DNA of 64,000 nt from DASTFY01 sp963769115 (GTDB lineage Bacteria; Actinomycetota; Acidimicrobiia; Acidimicrobiales; Ilumatobacteraceae): contig CAVYKN010000020.1 in assembly GCA_963769115.1 (NCBI GenBank), positions 248,001-312,000 of the forward strand, written 5' to 3'. The translations under genes and the position numbers were made by a program. The notes under the pieces are model-generated. The model worked only from the letters and a program-made list of their open reading frames with translations. It made no database searches and was not told the origin of the DNA. Shown here piece by piece: positions 41,923 to 50,156 of the stretch (the stretch's first letter is position 1; each line of letters begins with the position of its first letter).

Positions 41923-42750
41923 GTGGCCAGGTCACTGGCGCTCCGGGCCCTCGCCGGGGCCGGAGCCTTCGCAGCGTCCATGGCGCTGGGCACGGGGTTG
42001 GCCGGCGCGGCGCCGACCGCGGGTGCTGGCACTGTCTCTTCGCGCACGTTCTCGACGCCGGCGCAGGCTCCGGGCCAGTCGTGGTGCGACTTCCTCGCCT
42101 GGTTGTACGGGTGGGACGTCTGCGGCGGCAACAACGGCGGAGGCGGCCGGGCCCTGGCAACGGCAACGGGGCGGCAACGGGCCAGGGGGCCCGCCCACGA
42201 CCGTGACGCCGGCGCCGACCACCCCAACCACCGCCCCGCCGGTGACGGTCAGCCCCGGCGTCCCGGTGGCCACGCTGCCTCCGGCCACGCCACCCCCGGC
42301 GACCCCGGCGCCGACGACCGTCCCGCCGGCGACGCAGCCGCCCGCCACCGCCGGCCGCCGCGCCCGCGGCTGCCGCCGAGCAGGCGCCGTCGACGGCCGC
42401 TCGCACCACACCGACCAACCCCACCACCGCCGCGCCGCCCACGGCGGCCACCACCGCGGCCACGGCCCCGTCGACCCAGGCCACGCGGATAGGCGGCCTG
42501 GTCGAGGCCGAGGTCCTCGTGCAGCCCGTTGTCGATGTGCCGCGGGACGTCGTGCCCGAGCCCCGCCGCTCCGGATCGTTCGCTCATCCGCTCGGTCATC
42601 GACACGACGTCCAGTCCGATCGGCCGGCGTCTCGTCGCGCTGGCCGGGGTCCTCCTCGCCGTGGCAATCGGGATCCTGGCTGCCACCATCGACGACCGGA
42701 CGCAGTTGGTGCGGCGCATCCAGGAGCGTCGCCACGTCGACGAGCACTGA
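41923..42750 (+). pseudogene. Pro/Thr-rich secreted protein with C-terminal membrane anchor, broken
   Basis: GTG 41923 with AAGGAGACGG upstream starts a signal peptide (VARSLALRALAGAGAFAASMALGTGLAGA). A short domain with WCDFLAWLYGWDVCGG follows. In another frame comes a ~60-residue Pro/Thr/Val linker (PTTVTPAPTTPTTAPPVTVS), and then yet another frame with VLVQPVVDVPRDVVPEP. A third change leads to a C-terminal membrane helix (RLVALAGVLLAVAIGILAATI) and a basic tail ending RRHVDEH. At least three indels are needed, so it is either decayed or badly sequenced. No enzymatic domain is visible; a surface or envelope protein is likely. Confidence 0.6.
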
Positions 42751-42756
42751 GCGTCG

Positions 42757-44423
42757 TTAGCGGGGCGCGACGGCCCCCTGAGCACCGGGCTGCGTCGTCG
42801 GGATCCGGCGGGTGGACCAGAGGGCCCCGAAGGTGATCAGCGCCAGCACGCCCAGCGCGGCGCGCAGGCCTTCGATGCGGGCGGTGCTGTTCTCTTCGAC
42901 GATGGCGTCGGCGGTCGCGGAGTCCACCCCGGCCGTCGGCCAGCCCGTCCTCGAGCTCGCGCGTCCGACACGAACGGGATGCCGCTCGGACAGCTCGACC
43001 TCGGCGCGCTGATGACAGCTCGTCGCGGTACGGCTGGGTCGTTGTCCAGCCCGGCGAGGAACGATGGTCGTCAGCACCGAGATGAGGACCGCGCCGGTCA
43101 GCGCCGTCGCCGATCGAGGCGCCGAGGTTGGTGACCGTGTTCTGCAGGCCGCCGACCTCGCCGCTCTGCTCGTCGGGCACGGCCGACACCGTGACGGCCC
43201 CGAGTTGCGAGGCCAGCGCGCCGACGCCGAGCCCGGCCAGCAGCATCGGCCAGGTGACGATCTCGGGGCCGGCGCCCGCGTCCAGCAGCGGCGATCATGC
43301 ACCACGATGCCCGACGAGCAAGGCGACGAAGCCGAGCTGCACCACCCGGCGGGGCGAGGCGTGGGGGAACAGCTTCGGGATGCCGACCGCGGCGAGCAGG
43401 AGCGTCACCGACAGAGGCAGCAGCCGGACGCCGGTGGCGATGGCCGAGAGGCCGAGCGCGACGGACAGGAACAGCGGCACGACGAAGAACAGGCCGGCCT
43501 GGAGCGAGGAACTGGAAGAAGAACGCGATGAGCCCGCCGCTGCAGCTGCGCGGTTGCCGCAGCATGGCGCGGGTCGATGAGCGGCTCGCGCCGCGTGATC
43601 GACGCGGTACCGCTCCCAGCGGAGGAACCCGACGAGCACGGCAGCAGCCGCCGAGGATCAGCCAGATCCACCGGCGAGAGGCCGAGCCACACGGGCGCTT
43701 CCGCCTTCGGCCGCACGAAACCCCACGTGCCCGACGCGGAGGACCCCGTAGACGACCAGCCCGAGCCCGACGGCCGAGAGCAGCGTGCCCGATCAGATCG
43801 AGCTTGGCGCTCGGGGTCAGCCGGGGTGTCGGCGATGCGGCGGGTCATCACCAGGATGACGAGGACGACCAGCACCTCGCCGGCGAAGACCAGCCGCCAG
43901 GAGAGGTACGTGGTGAAGAACCCCCCGATGAGCGGTCCGGCGGCGACCGCCATCGCGCCCGCCGACGCCACCAAGCCCGTACGCGCGGGGTCGTTCCGAC
44001 GGTCCGAAGTTCGACGCCACGAGGGCGACGATGGCGGGCATGATCAGCGCCGCTCCCGACACCCTCGAGGAAGGACCACCCGAGGATCAGCACCGCGAGG
44101 TTGCGGTGCGATGGCCGTCGTGAAGGAGCCGCAGCCGTAGATGACGCAGCCGATGGCGAAGGCCCGCTTGCGGCCGAGGATCTGCCCCAGCCGGCCGCCC
44201 GTGATCATGAGGGTCGCCATCGACGAGCGTGTAGAGCGTGATGGCGGTCTGGATGCCCGTGACGGTGGTGTTGACGTCCTCGGCCACGGTGGCGATGGAC
44301 ACGTTCATCACCGAGCTGTCCAGCGTCATCAGGAACTGCCCGGACGCCAGCGTCAGCAGGATGGCGCTCGACGCAGCCGGCCGCGACCGCGCCGGCCGCC
44401 CGCTCCTCTCCCATGGGCGCCAT
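42757..44423 (-). pseudogene. MFS drug exporter (DHA2 / 14-TM type), multiply frameshifted
   Basis: The pieces, in order and in changing frames, reconstruct a 14-helix DHA2 exporter: MAPMGEERAAGAVAA, LLTLASGQFLMTLDSSVMNV, ATVAEDVNTTVTGIQTAITLYTL, LMITGGRLGQILGRKRAFAIG, SFLEGVG, ALIMPAIVALVASNFGPSERPRAYGL, GPLIGGFFTTYLSWRLVFAGEV, GLFFVVPLFLSVALGLSAIATG and SQLGAVTVSAVPDEQSGEVGGLQNTVTNLG. At least ten frame changes occur in 1.67 kb; three I resolved are single surplus bases. Either a decaying pseudogene or a locally poor consensus. If intact it would be a proton-driven multidrug exporter. Confidence 0.75.
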
Positions 44424-44442
44424 CAGAGCACACGGAGTGCGC

Positions 44443-44518
44443 TGGTGGTCGGGACCGGCGTCGATCCGGTGACCTTCCGCTTTTCAGGCGGACGCTCTGC
44501 CGACTGAGCTACCCGACC
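44443..44518 (-). tRNA. tRNA-Phe (GAA)
   Basis: Full cloverleaf on the minus strand: acceptor GGTCGGG/CCCGACC, anticodon stem TCCGC/GCGGA, loop CTGAAAA with anticodon GAA (44483-44485), T-arm GGTTCGA-like (GGATCGA). Discriminator A and CCA are encoded (44443-44446). Third of a Glu-Asp-Phe cluster. Confidence 0.95.
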
Positions 44519-44547
44519 GTGCCCGCCCGGGCAGTTGCTCGGACGAG

Positions 44548-44624
44548 TGGCGGTCCCGACGGGACTTGAACCCGCGGCCTCCGGCTTGACAGGCCGGCGT
44601 GCACTCCAACTGCACCACGGGACC
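44548..44624 (-). tRNA. tRNA-Asp (GTC)
   Basis: Minus strand. Acceptor GGTCCCG/CGGGACC, anticodon loop CTGTCAA with GTC (44588-44590), T-loop GGTTCAAGTCC. Discriminator G and CCA encoded (44548-44551). Second of the tRNA cluster, 29 nt before tRNA-Phe. Confidence 0.95.
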
Positions 44625-44636
44625 TCGTCTTGATTC

Positions 44637-44712
44637 TGGCACCCCCAACGGGATTCGAACCCGTGCCGCCACCTTGAAAGGGTGGTGTCCTAGGCCACTA
44701 GACGATGGGGGC
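44637..44712 (-). tRNA. tRNA-Glu (TTC)
   Basis: Minus strand. Starts GCCCCCATCGTCTAG, anticodon loop CTTTCAA with TTC (44676-44678), T-loop GGTTCGAATCC, 3' end GGGGGT-G-CCA with CCA encoded. The G1-U72 pair is usual for actinobacterial tRNA-Glu. First gene of the Glu-Asp-Phe run, a common actinobacterial order. Confidence 0.96.
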
Positions 44713-44796
44713 TCGTGGACGAAGCTCGCTGAAGGGCATGACGAATCTAGCAGCCGCCTCCTTCCCCGCCACCTGGCTTCTCCCTGCCGACGAGGG

Positions 44797-45270
44797 CTAC
44801 GAGGCGCTCAGGGCGTGCACGAGCTCGTCGAGCAGCATCGACAGGTAGCCGTAGAGCACGAAGCCCTCGATCTCCGGGTGGTCGTCCGGCAGCGATTCGA
44901 TGTCGAGCTCCTCGGACACGTCGAGCAACGAACCGAGGACGAGGCGAACGCTGTTGATCGACTGCAGCCACGCCACCGCCTCGGGCTCGGTGAGCTGCTT
45001 GGCGCCCAGGGTCTCCTCGATCGTCTCCAGCGCAGCGAGGCGCGATGTCACCAGCTCGTTGCGCATGAACGCCTGGTACTCGGCGTCGGCCTCGGCGTCC
45101 TCGGCGTAGGCGGTGGGGAACAGCCGGCGGGTCCGGTCGTCGCTCGAGCCCTTGGTCAGCAGCTCCCGCAGCTGCGGCAGGACGTGACGCAACAGCTCCT
45201 GCTCGGGGGCGGGGATCTCCACCCGGATCGCACCGCTGCGGGTACGGCGGACTCGCTGGCGGCGCAGCAC
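44797..45270 (-). CDS. DUF2017-family protein
   Basis: 157 aa all-helical, acidic protein. IRVEIPAPEQELLRHVLPQLRELL, RRLFPTAYAEDAEADAEYQAFMRNELV and WLQSINSVRLVLGSLLDVSEELD match the DUF2017 pattern found next to clpS in many actinobacteria. Function unknown; constant linkage to clpS suggests a role in N-degron or Clp proteolysis. The GTG start lies 1 nt after the clpS stop. Confidence 0.88.
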   Translation of the reverse strand: MLRRQRVRRTRSGAIRVEIPAPEQELLRHVLPQLRELLTKGSSDDRTRRLFPTAYAEDAEADAEYQAFMRNELVTSRLAALETIEETLGAKQLTEPEAVAWLQSINSVRLVLGSLLDVSEELDIESLPDDHPEIEGFVLYGYLSMLLDELVHALSAS

Positions 45271-45271
45271 C

Positions 45272-45571
45272 TCAGCGGTCTTGCTGCATGGTGGCCCAGA
45301 GCCCGTGCTCGTGCAGGCGGAACACGTCGATCTCGGCCTTCTCCCTGGGTCCGCTGGAGACGACCGCCCGGCCCTTCGTGTGCACGTCCCACATCAGCTT
45401 CTCGGCGTGGTCCTTGGCGTAGCCGAAGAGCTTCTGGAGCACGTAGGTCACGTACGACATCAGGTTGATGGGGTCGTTCCAGACGATCACGATCCACGGC
45501 TGGTCCGGGACGACGTCGACGTCGCTGGTCGGCTGATCGAGCTCGGTCGGAGCGGTGGAGGCTCGCGCCAT
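45272..45571 (-). CDS. clpS: ATP-dependent Clp protease adaptor ClpS
   Basis: 99 aa. Delivers N-degron substrates to the ClpAP/ClpCP protease. PWIVIVWNDPINLMSYVTYVLQKLFGY holds the conserved N-D-P and Leu/Met pocket, with EKLMWDVHTKGRAVVSSGPREKAEIDVFRLHEHGLWATM after it. ATG 45571 has GGGGGC just upstream; ATG 45580, three codons earlier, is an alternative. Upstream of DUF2017; divergent from ctaB. Confidence 0.94.
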   Translation of the reverse strand: MARASTAPTELDQPTSDVDVVPDQPWIVIVWNDPINLMSYVTYVLQKLFGYAKDHAEKLMWDVHTKGRAVVSSGPREKAEIDVFRLHEHGLWATMQQDR

Positions 45572-45660
45572 CGCCCCCATTGTCGCCCAGATCGTGCGGT
45601 CCGACAGATCCCGCCCGCTGGCCAGAAACCCAACGGTTGGTCGGCCTCGCCGGCCAGCCG

Positions 45661-45666
45661 TACGAT
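45661..45666 (+). promoter_or_regulatory. -10 element of ctaB (leaderless)
   Basis: TACGAT, 9 nt before ATG 45676, no ribosome-binding site between. It probably drives ctaB and possibly the following oxidase operon. Confidence 0.45.
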
Positions 45667-45675
45667 CGGGGCGCT

Positions 45676-46629
45676 ATGGCCGTCGGCAGCCGACCGCTCG
45701 TCCCGTCCTCGTTGGCTCCCGGCGGAGTCCGACCGCGGGTCCACGGTGGGGCGACGCCGCGCACGCGGATCGGCGGGTTCGTGGCGTTGACCAAGCCGCG
45801 GATCGTCGAGCTGCTCCTCATCACCACGCTCCCGACGATGGTGCTGGCCGAGGACGGCATCCCGTCGCTGCGGCTCGTCGTGGCCACCCTGGTCGGCGGA
45901 GCGCTGGCCGCCGGCGGCGCCAACGCCGCCAACATGGTCATCGACCGCGACATCGACCGCCTCATGCCCCGCACCCAGGGGCGCCCGCTCGTCACCGGGC
46001 TGGTGTCGCCCCGGGAGGCCGTCGTGTTCGCCACCGCCCTCGAGGTGGCGGCGTTCGCGCTGCTGTGGTGGCAGGTCAACCTGCTCTCGGCCGTCCTGGC
46101 TCTCGCCGCCATGGCCTTCTACGTCGTCGTGTACACGATCTGGCTGAAGCGCACCTCCACCCAGAACATCGTGATCGGGGGGGCGGCGGGCGCCGTCCCC
46201 GTGCTCATCGGCTGGACGGCCGTCACGGGCAGCCTGGCCTGGCCCGCCGCCGTCCTCTTCGTCGTGATCTTCCTCTGGACACCGCCGCACTTCTGGGCGC
46301 TCGCCATCCGCTACGCCGACGACTACCGGGCCGCGGGCGTGCCGATGCTCCCCGCCGTCGTTCCCGCCGAGCAGGTCGGCCGGCGGATGCTGACGTACAC
46401 CCTGGCCCTGTGGGCGTCCACGTTGGTCCTGGTGCCCGTCGCCGGGCTCGGGTGGATCTACGGCGTGACCGCGGTGATCCTCGGCGCGCTGTTCACCGCG
46501 GGCTGCGTCGGCCTGGTCCGCGATCCCTCTCCGCGCCGCTCCATGCAGGTCTTCGCCTTCTCCATCTCCTACATCACGATCCTCTTCGGAGCGATCGCCG
46601 TCGACGTCCTCGTGAGCTCCGGATGGTGA
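45676..46629 (+). CDS. ctaB: Protoheme IX farnesyltransferase (heme o synthase)
   Basis: 317 aa UbiA-type prenyltransferase with about eight membrane helices. It adds a farnesyl group to heme b, giving heme o for the terminal oxidase. First Asp-rich motif: NAANMVIDRDIDRLMPRTQGRPL. YVVVYTIWLKRTSTQNIVIGGAAGAVP and the second motif in WTPPHFWALAIRYADDYRAAGVPMLP are complete. Opens the oxidase gene cluster, 130 nt before the next gene. Confidence 0.95.
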   Translation: MAVGSRPLVPSSLAPGGVRPRVHGGATPRTRIGGFVALTKPRIVELLLITTLPTMVLAEDGIPSLRLVVATLVGGALAAGGANAANMVIDRDIDRLMPRTQGRPLVTGLVSPREAVVFATALEVAAFALLWWQVNLLSAVLALAAMAFYVVVYTIWLKRTSTQNIVIGGAAGAVPVLIGWTAVTGSLAWPAAVLFVVIFLWTPPHFWALAIRYADDYRAAGVPMLPAVVPAEQVGRRMLTYTLALWASTLVLVPVAGLGWIYGVTAVILGALFTAGCVGLVRDPSPRRSMQVFAFSISYITILFGAIAVDVLVSSGW

Positions 46630-46759
46630 CCCCGGAGCAGGCCCGTCGCCCCGCCTCCGGGGATTTCGGGAGCGATCGGGAGCGATGGGTAATGTCCCCC
46701 GGGACATCGACCCTGACCAGCGCCACCGGGGCATCCGGACCAGCGGCGAGAGGGAGCGC

Positions 46760-48463
46760 ATGACGATCACCGACACGAGAACGGAGGAGCCGGACAGCGC
46801 TGCACCGCACGGGCCCGGCGCGTCCTCCGCTTCCGCGGCGGTGACGGCTCCTCCGGCCAGGGTCGCGGGCTGGCTCGTCTCGGCCGATCACACGAGGATC
46901 GGGCGCCTCTACATCGGCGCGTCCCTGCTGGCCGCCGTGGCCGTGCTGGTGGTCGGCACGCTGGTGATGGCCGAGCGCATCGACACCGGCGGCACCTTCC
47001 TGCCCACCGACACCATCGACCAGCTCACCACGTTCCTCTGGCTGGGCCTGGCGTTCCTGGTCGTCGTCCCGCTCCTGCTCGGCGTGGCCGTGGCCGTCGT
47101 GCCGCTGCAGCTCGGGGCGCCGGGCATCGCCTATCCGCGGGCGGCCGCGCTCTCGTTCTGGGGCTGGTTCCTGTCGGGCGTCGTCATGGTCGCCGCGTAC
47201 CTCGCCAACGGAGGTCCGGGCGGCGGCGAGGCCGACGCGGTGGACGTCTTCCTGGTCTCGTTCATCGTCCTGCTGGCCGCCCTGGCGCTCGGCGCGGCCT
47301 GCGTGGCGGGAACGGTCATCACCCAGCGGGCGCCGGGCATGGGCCTCCTGGACGTGCCCCCCTTCTCCTTCGCCTCGCTGGTCAGCGCCGGCGCGCTGCT
47401 CCTGACCCTGCCGGTGCTGGCCGGAACGGTCGCCCTCCTCTTCGTCGACCACCACTACGCCCGGATCGTCTTCGGCGGGAACGAGGGCATCATCGGCGAG
47501 ATGGGCTGGTCCGTGCTCCAGCCCCAGACCTACGTGTACGCCATCCCGGCCCTCGGCCTCCTGGCCGAGCTGTTCCCGGTGGCCGCCGGCCGGCGCCAGC
47601 CGACGCGGGCCGTCGTCATCGGCGCGTCTGGGCCTTGCCGGTGCGGCCGCCATCGGCGGGGCGATGCAGGGCACGCCGACCCTCGACTTCGACGGGGTCA
47701 CGCCCATCCAGGGCCTCGGCCAGCTCGTGCTCTACGGCCTCACCGCCCTGCTGCCCGTCCTCCCGTTCCTGATGGTGCTCGGCCTCGGTGGCCTGGCCCT
47801 CAAGTCCGCGGTCAACAGCGGAGGGCGCCCTCGCCCCAGCGCCCCGTTCGGGTTCGCCGTCGCCGCCGTTCTCATGGGCCTCGTCGGCGCGCTGGTCGGC
47901 GTGCTCACGCCCATCGAGGACTGGAGCTCCTCGGCACCGTGTACCAGGAGTCCCAGACCTACTACCTGCTCTTCGCCGGGCTGCTGGCCGGCCTGGGCGC
48001 CGTCGCCTACTGGGGGCCGAAGCTGTGGGGGCGGCAGCTCCCCGAGAAGGCCGTCGGAGGCCTCGCCGCCCTCGGGCTGCTGGGCACGGTGCTCGCCGCC
48101 TTCCCCTACGTGATCGCCGGGTTCCTGAACCAGCCGCTCGGTGCGGTGGATTGGGACGATCTCGACGGGCCCATCCAGGTCTGCAACGTGGCGGCCACGA
48201 TCGGCTTCGGGCTGTTGGCGCTCACCGTCATCGGGTTCGGGCTGCTGGCGCTGCGCGGCTTCGCCCGGGGCGACGTGGTCGGGGACGACCCCTGGGACGG
48301 CCAGACCCTCGAGTGGGCGGTGCCGTCGCCGGCCGTGGCCGGGGTGGTGCCGGACCTGGGTCTCGTGCGCTCGGCCGAGCCGCTGCTGGACGCCAAAGAG
48401 GCCTCTTCGTCGGCTTCGTCGGCGGGGGCCGGCACCGGCGCGACGGACGAAGGAGCGGCCTGA
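46760..48463 (+). CDS. Heme-copper oxidase subunit I-like protein lacking haem ligands, frameshifted
   Basis: About 568 aa, some 12 membrane helices aligned on CtaD, but the ligand histidines are gone. The helix-II region reads TIDQLTTFLWLGLAF (no His). The HPEVY position reads QPQTYVYAIPALGLLAELFPV, and the DTYYxVAHFHYVLF position reads GTVYQESQTYYLLFAGL. It therefore cannot bind haem a, haem a3 or CuB in the usual way. YWGPKLWGRQLPEKAVG and the C-terminal WDGQTLEWAVPSP echo CtaD. Two compensating indels (surplus G near 47630, missing C near 47930). AGGGAG precedes ATG 46760. Probably an accessory or evolutionary relic subunit of the adjacent oxidase. Confidence 0.8.
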   Translation: MTITDTRTEEPDSAAPHGPGASSASAAVTAPPARVAGWLVSADHTRIGRLYIGASLLAAVAVLVVGTLVMAERIDTGGTFLPTDTIDQLTTFLWLGLAFLVVVPLLLGVAVAVVPLQLGAPGIAYPRAAALSFWGWFLSGVVMVAAYLANGGPGGGEADAVDVFLVSFIVLLAALALGAACVAGTVITQRAPGMGLLDVPPFSFASLVSAGALLLTLPVLAGTVALLFVDHHYARIVFGGNEGIIGEMGWSVLQPQTYVYAIPALGLLAELFPVAAGRRQPTRAVVIGASGPCRCGRHRRGDAGHADPRLRRGHAHPGPRPARALRPHRPAARPPVPDGARPRWPGPQVRGQQRRAPSPQRPVRVRRRRRSHGPRRRAGRRAHAHRGLELLGTVYQESQTYYLLFAGLLAGLGAVAYWGPKLWGRQLPEKAVGGLAALGLLGTVLAAFPYVIAGFLNQPLGAVDWDDLDGPIQVCNVAATIGFGLLALTVIGFGLLALRGFARGDVVGDDPWDGQTLEWAVPSPAVAGVVPDLGLVRSAEPLLDAKEASSSASSAGAGTGATDEGAA

Positions 48464-49065
48464 TGCTCGCCCTGCCCCCCGCGGTGGCGCCGGGGCGCCG
48501 CCACTCCCTGCTCGTCGGGACCAGCTTCGGCGTCGCCGCCGGCGCGGCCGCCTTCGCCGGCCTGCTGGGCACCTACCTCGTGGCCAGGGAGCGCGAGCTC
48601 GACGCGCTCCGCGAGGCCGGCGAGACCGTCCGCTTCCTCCCCAACGGTGTCCTGATCCCCGAGATCCCCGCCAACATCATGCTGTTCGTGTTCCTCGGGG
48701 CCTCGGTGCTGGCCCAGTGGGCGGTCTACGCCATCCGGCGGGCGGACCGGCGCCACACGGCCATGGCCATCGGCCTGGTCTTCCTGTTCGGCGTCGGAGC
48801 GCTGAACCTGCAGATCGCCATCTACCGGGAGTTGGGGGTCGGCCTCACGTCCTCGCCGTTCGGCACGCTCTTCTACGGGGCCACCGGGGGTTTCCTCATC
48901 GCCCTGCTCGTGGGCCTCGTGCTCGCCGTCGTCACGGCGTTCCGGTCGCTCGGTGGTCGCTACGCGGCCACGGACACCGACGGTGTGGCGGCCTTCGCGC
49001 TCTACTGGCACTTCCTGACGGTGGCGTTCTTCGCCGTCTGGTTCGTGGTGTACGTCAACAAGTAG
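48463..49065 (+). CDS. Cytochrome oxidase subunit III-like membrane protein
   Basis: 200 aa with five predicted helices. LLVGTSFGVAAGAAAFAGLLGTYLVARE, IPANIMLFVFLGASVLAQWAVYAI, AMAIGLVFLFGVGALNLQIAIY and the final YWHFLTVAFFAVWFVVYV resemble CtaE. It lacks the longer N-terminus and some usual polar residues of the true subunit III encoded at 53400. Its ATG overlaps the stop of the subunit I-like gene, and AAGGAG lies inside that gene's end. The two form a paralogous pair to ctaD/ctaE. Confidence 0.75.
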   Translation: MLALPPAVAPGRRHSLLVGTSFGVAAGAAAFAGLLGTYLVARERELDALREAGETVRFLPNGVLIPEIPANIMLFVFLGASVLAQWAVYAIRRADRRHTAMAIGLVFLFGVGALNLQIAIYRELGVGLTSSPFGTLFYGATGGFLIALLVGLVLAVVTAFRSLGGRYAATDTDGVAAFALYWHFLTVAFFAVWFVVYVNK

Positions 49066-49072
49066 GCCGACG

Positions 49073-50150
49073 ATGCTGACCACCGGATCCAAGCTCTACC
49101 TCGGGTTGGCCGCGCTGGCCGCGGTCGCCCTCGGAGTGCTCGGCTGGGCCACGGGTTGGCAGATGCAGGCCACGCTCGGCGCCGGTTCGGTCCTCGTGAT
49201 CTTCCTGTTCCTCGGCGGCCTCATGCTCTACGTCCGCGACGCCAACGTCTACGTGGCACCGGCCGCCGACGAGACGCCGCCGCCGGCGCCCCGGCACGCC
49301 GCCTGGGGACTGGCAGCCGCCTTCGGTGCCGCCCTGGCGGCCATCGGGTTGGCCCTCGACACCCGCTTGTTCATCGCCGGCATGGTCGTGGTGGGCCTGG
49401 CGGTCCTGGAGTGGGTCGTCCAGTCCTGGGCTGACCGGGCCAGTGCCGATCCCGCCTACAACGACGGGTCCGCGGGCGGCTCATGCACCCCTCGAGTTCC
49501 CCGTCGCCGGGCTGCTCGGCGGCGGCCTCATCGTGTTCGGGTTCTCCCGGGTGATGGTGGCGCTGTCGAAGGAAGGTGCGCTCGTCGCCTTCGCCGTGCT
49601 CGGCCTGATCGTGATGGGGGTCGCGGTCATCCTCGGGACGAGGCCCCGGGTGTCACGGGCGGTGGTCGGCGGCGTGCTGAGCATCTCCGCCGTCGTCGCC
49701 CTGGCCGGTGGCGTGGCCGGCATCGGTGCCGGCGAGCGGAGCTTCCACCCCCACGAAGGGGAGTGCGCCCAGCGCGAGGAGGGCTCCCTCACCGTCTCGG
49801 ACAAGGCCAGCGTGGCGGCCACGATCACGTTCGAAGACGCCCTCGACCCGGACGCGGTCGTCATCGGCCGGAACACGGTGCAGACCATGATCTTCAAGAA
49901 CCTGAGCGACGAGCTGACGAAGTTCGTGGTCCAGGCGGGCGAGCGCGAGGCCCTGGACAGCGCCGGGGAGGCGCTCACTGGGCCGGACGGCGAGGCCATC
50001 ACCGAGCCGGTCGAGTTCTGCACCGACCTCGTGCGGCCCGACACCCAGCAGGCACTGACCGTCAACTTCCTCGAGCCCGGCTCCTACGTCATGGAGGCGC
50101 AGGACGAGGAGGGGACCGTCCACGCGGAGGGCACGGTGATGGTGCCGTGA
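49073..50150 (+). CDS. Unknown membrane protein of the oxidase operon, frameshifted
   Basis: About 358 aa. N-terminal helices (LYLGLAALAAVALGVLGWATGW, GAGSVLVIFLFLGGLMLYV, then two more) lead to a junction near 49465-49495 where the frame changes, probably by two close indels that restore a MHPLEFPVAGLL start of the next helix. A further three helices end at GGVAGIGAGE. A ~130-residue extracytoplasmic domain follows (SFHPHEGECAQREEGSLTVSDKASVAATITF...NLSDELTKFVVQAGERE), rich in beta strands, with two cysteines. The beta pattern recalls a cupredoxin, but I see no copper-ligand set. Tight spacing (7 and 6 nt) places it in the operon. Confidence 0.65.
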
Positions 50151-50156
50151 GCGCCC

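Noticed and set aside
41798..42760. Thr/Pro repeat tract as a CRISPR array or tandem-repeat locus
   Set aside because: The DNA is low-complexity coding sequence without constant repeat units or spacers.
44443..44712. tRNA cluster as an integration site for a mobile element
   Set aside because: No integrase, direct repeat of a tRNA 3' end, or compositional change flanks the three tRNAs.
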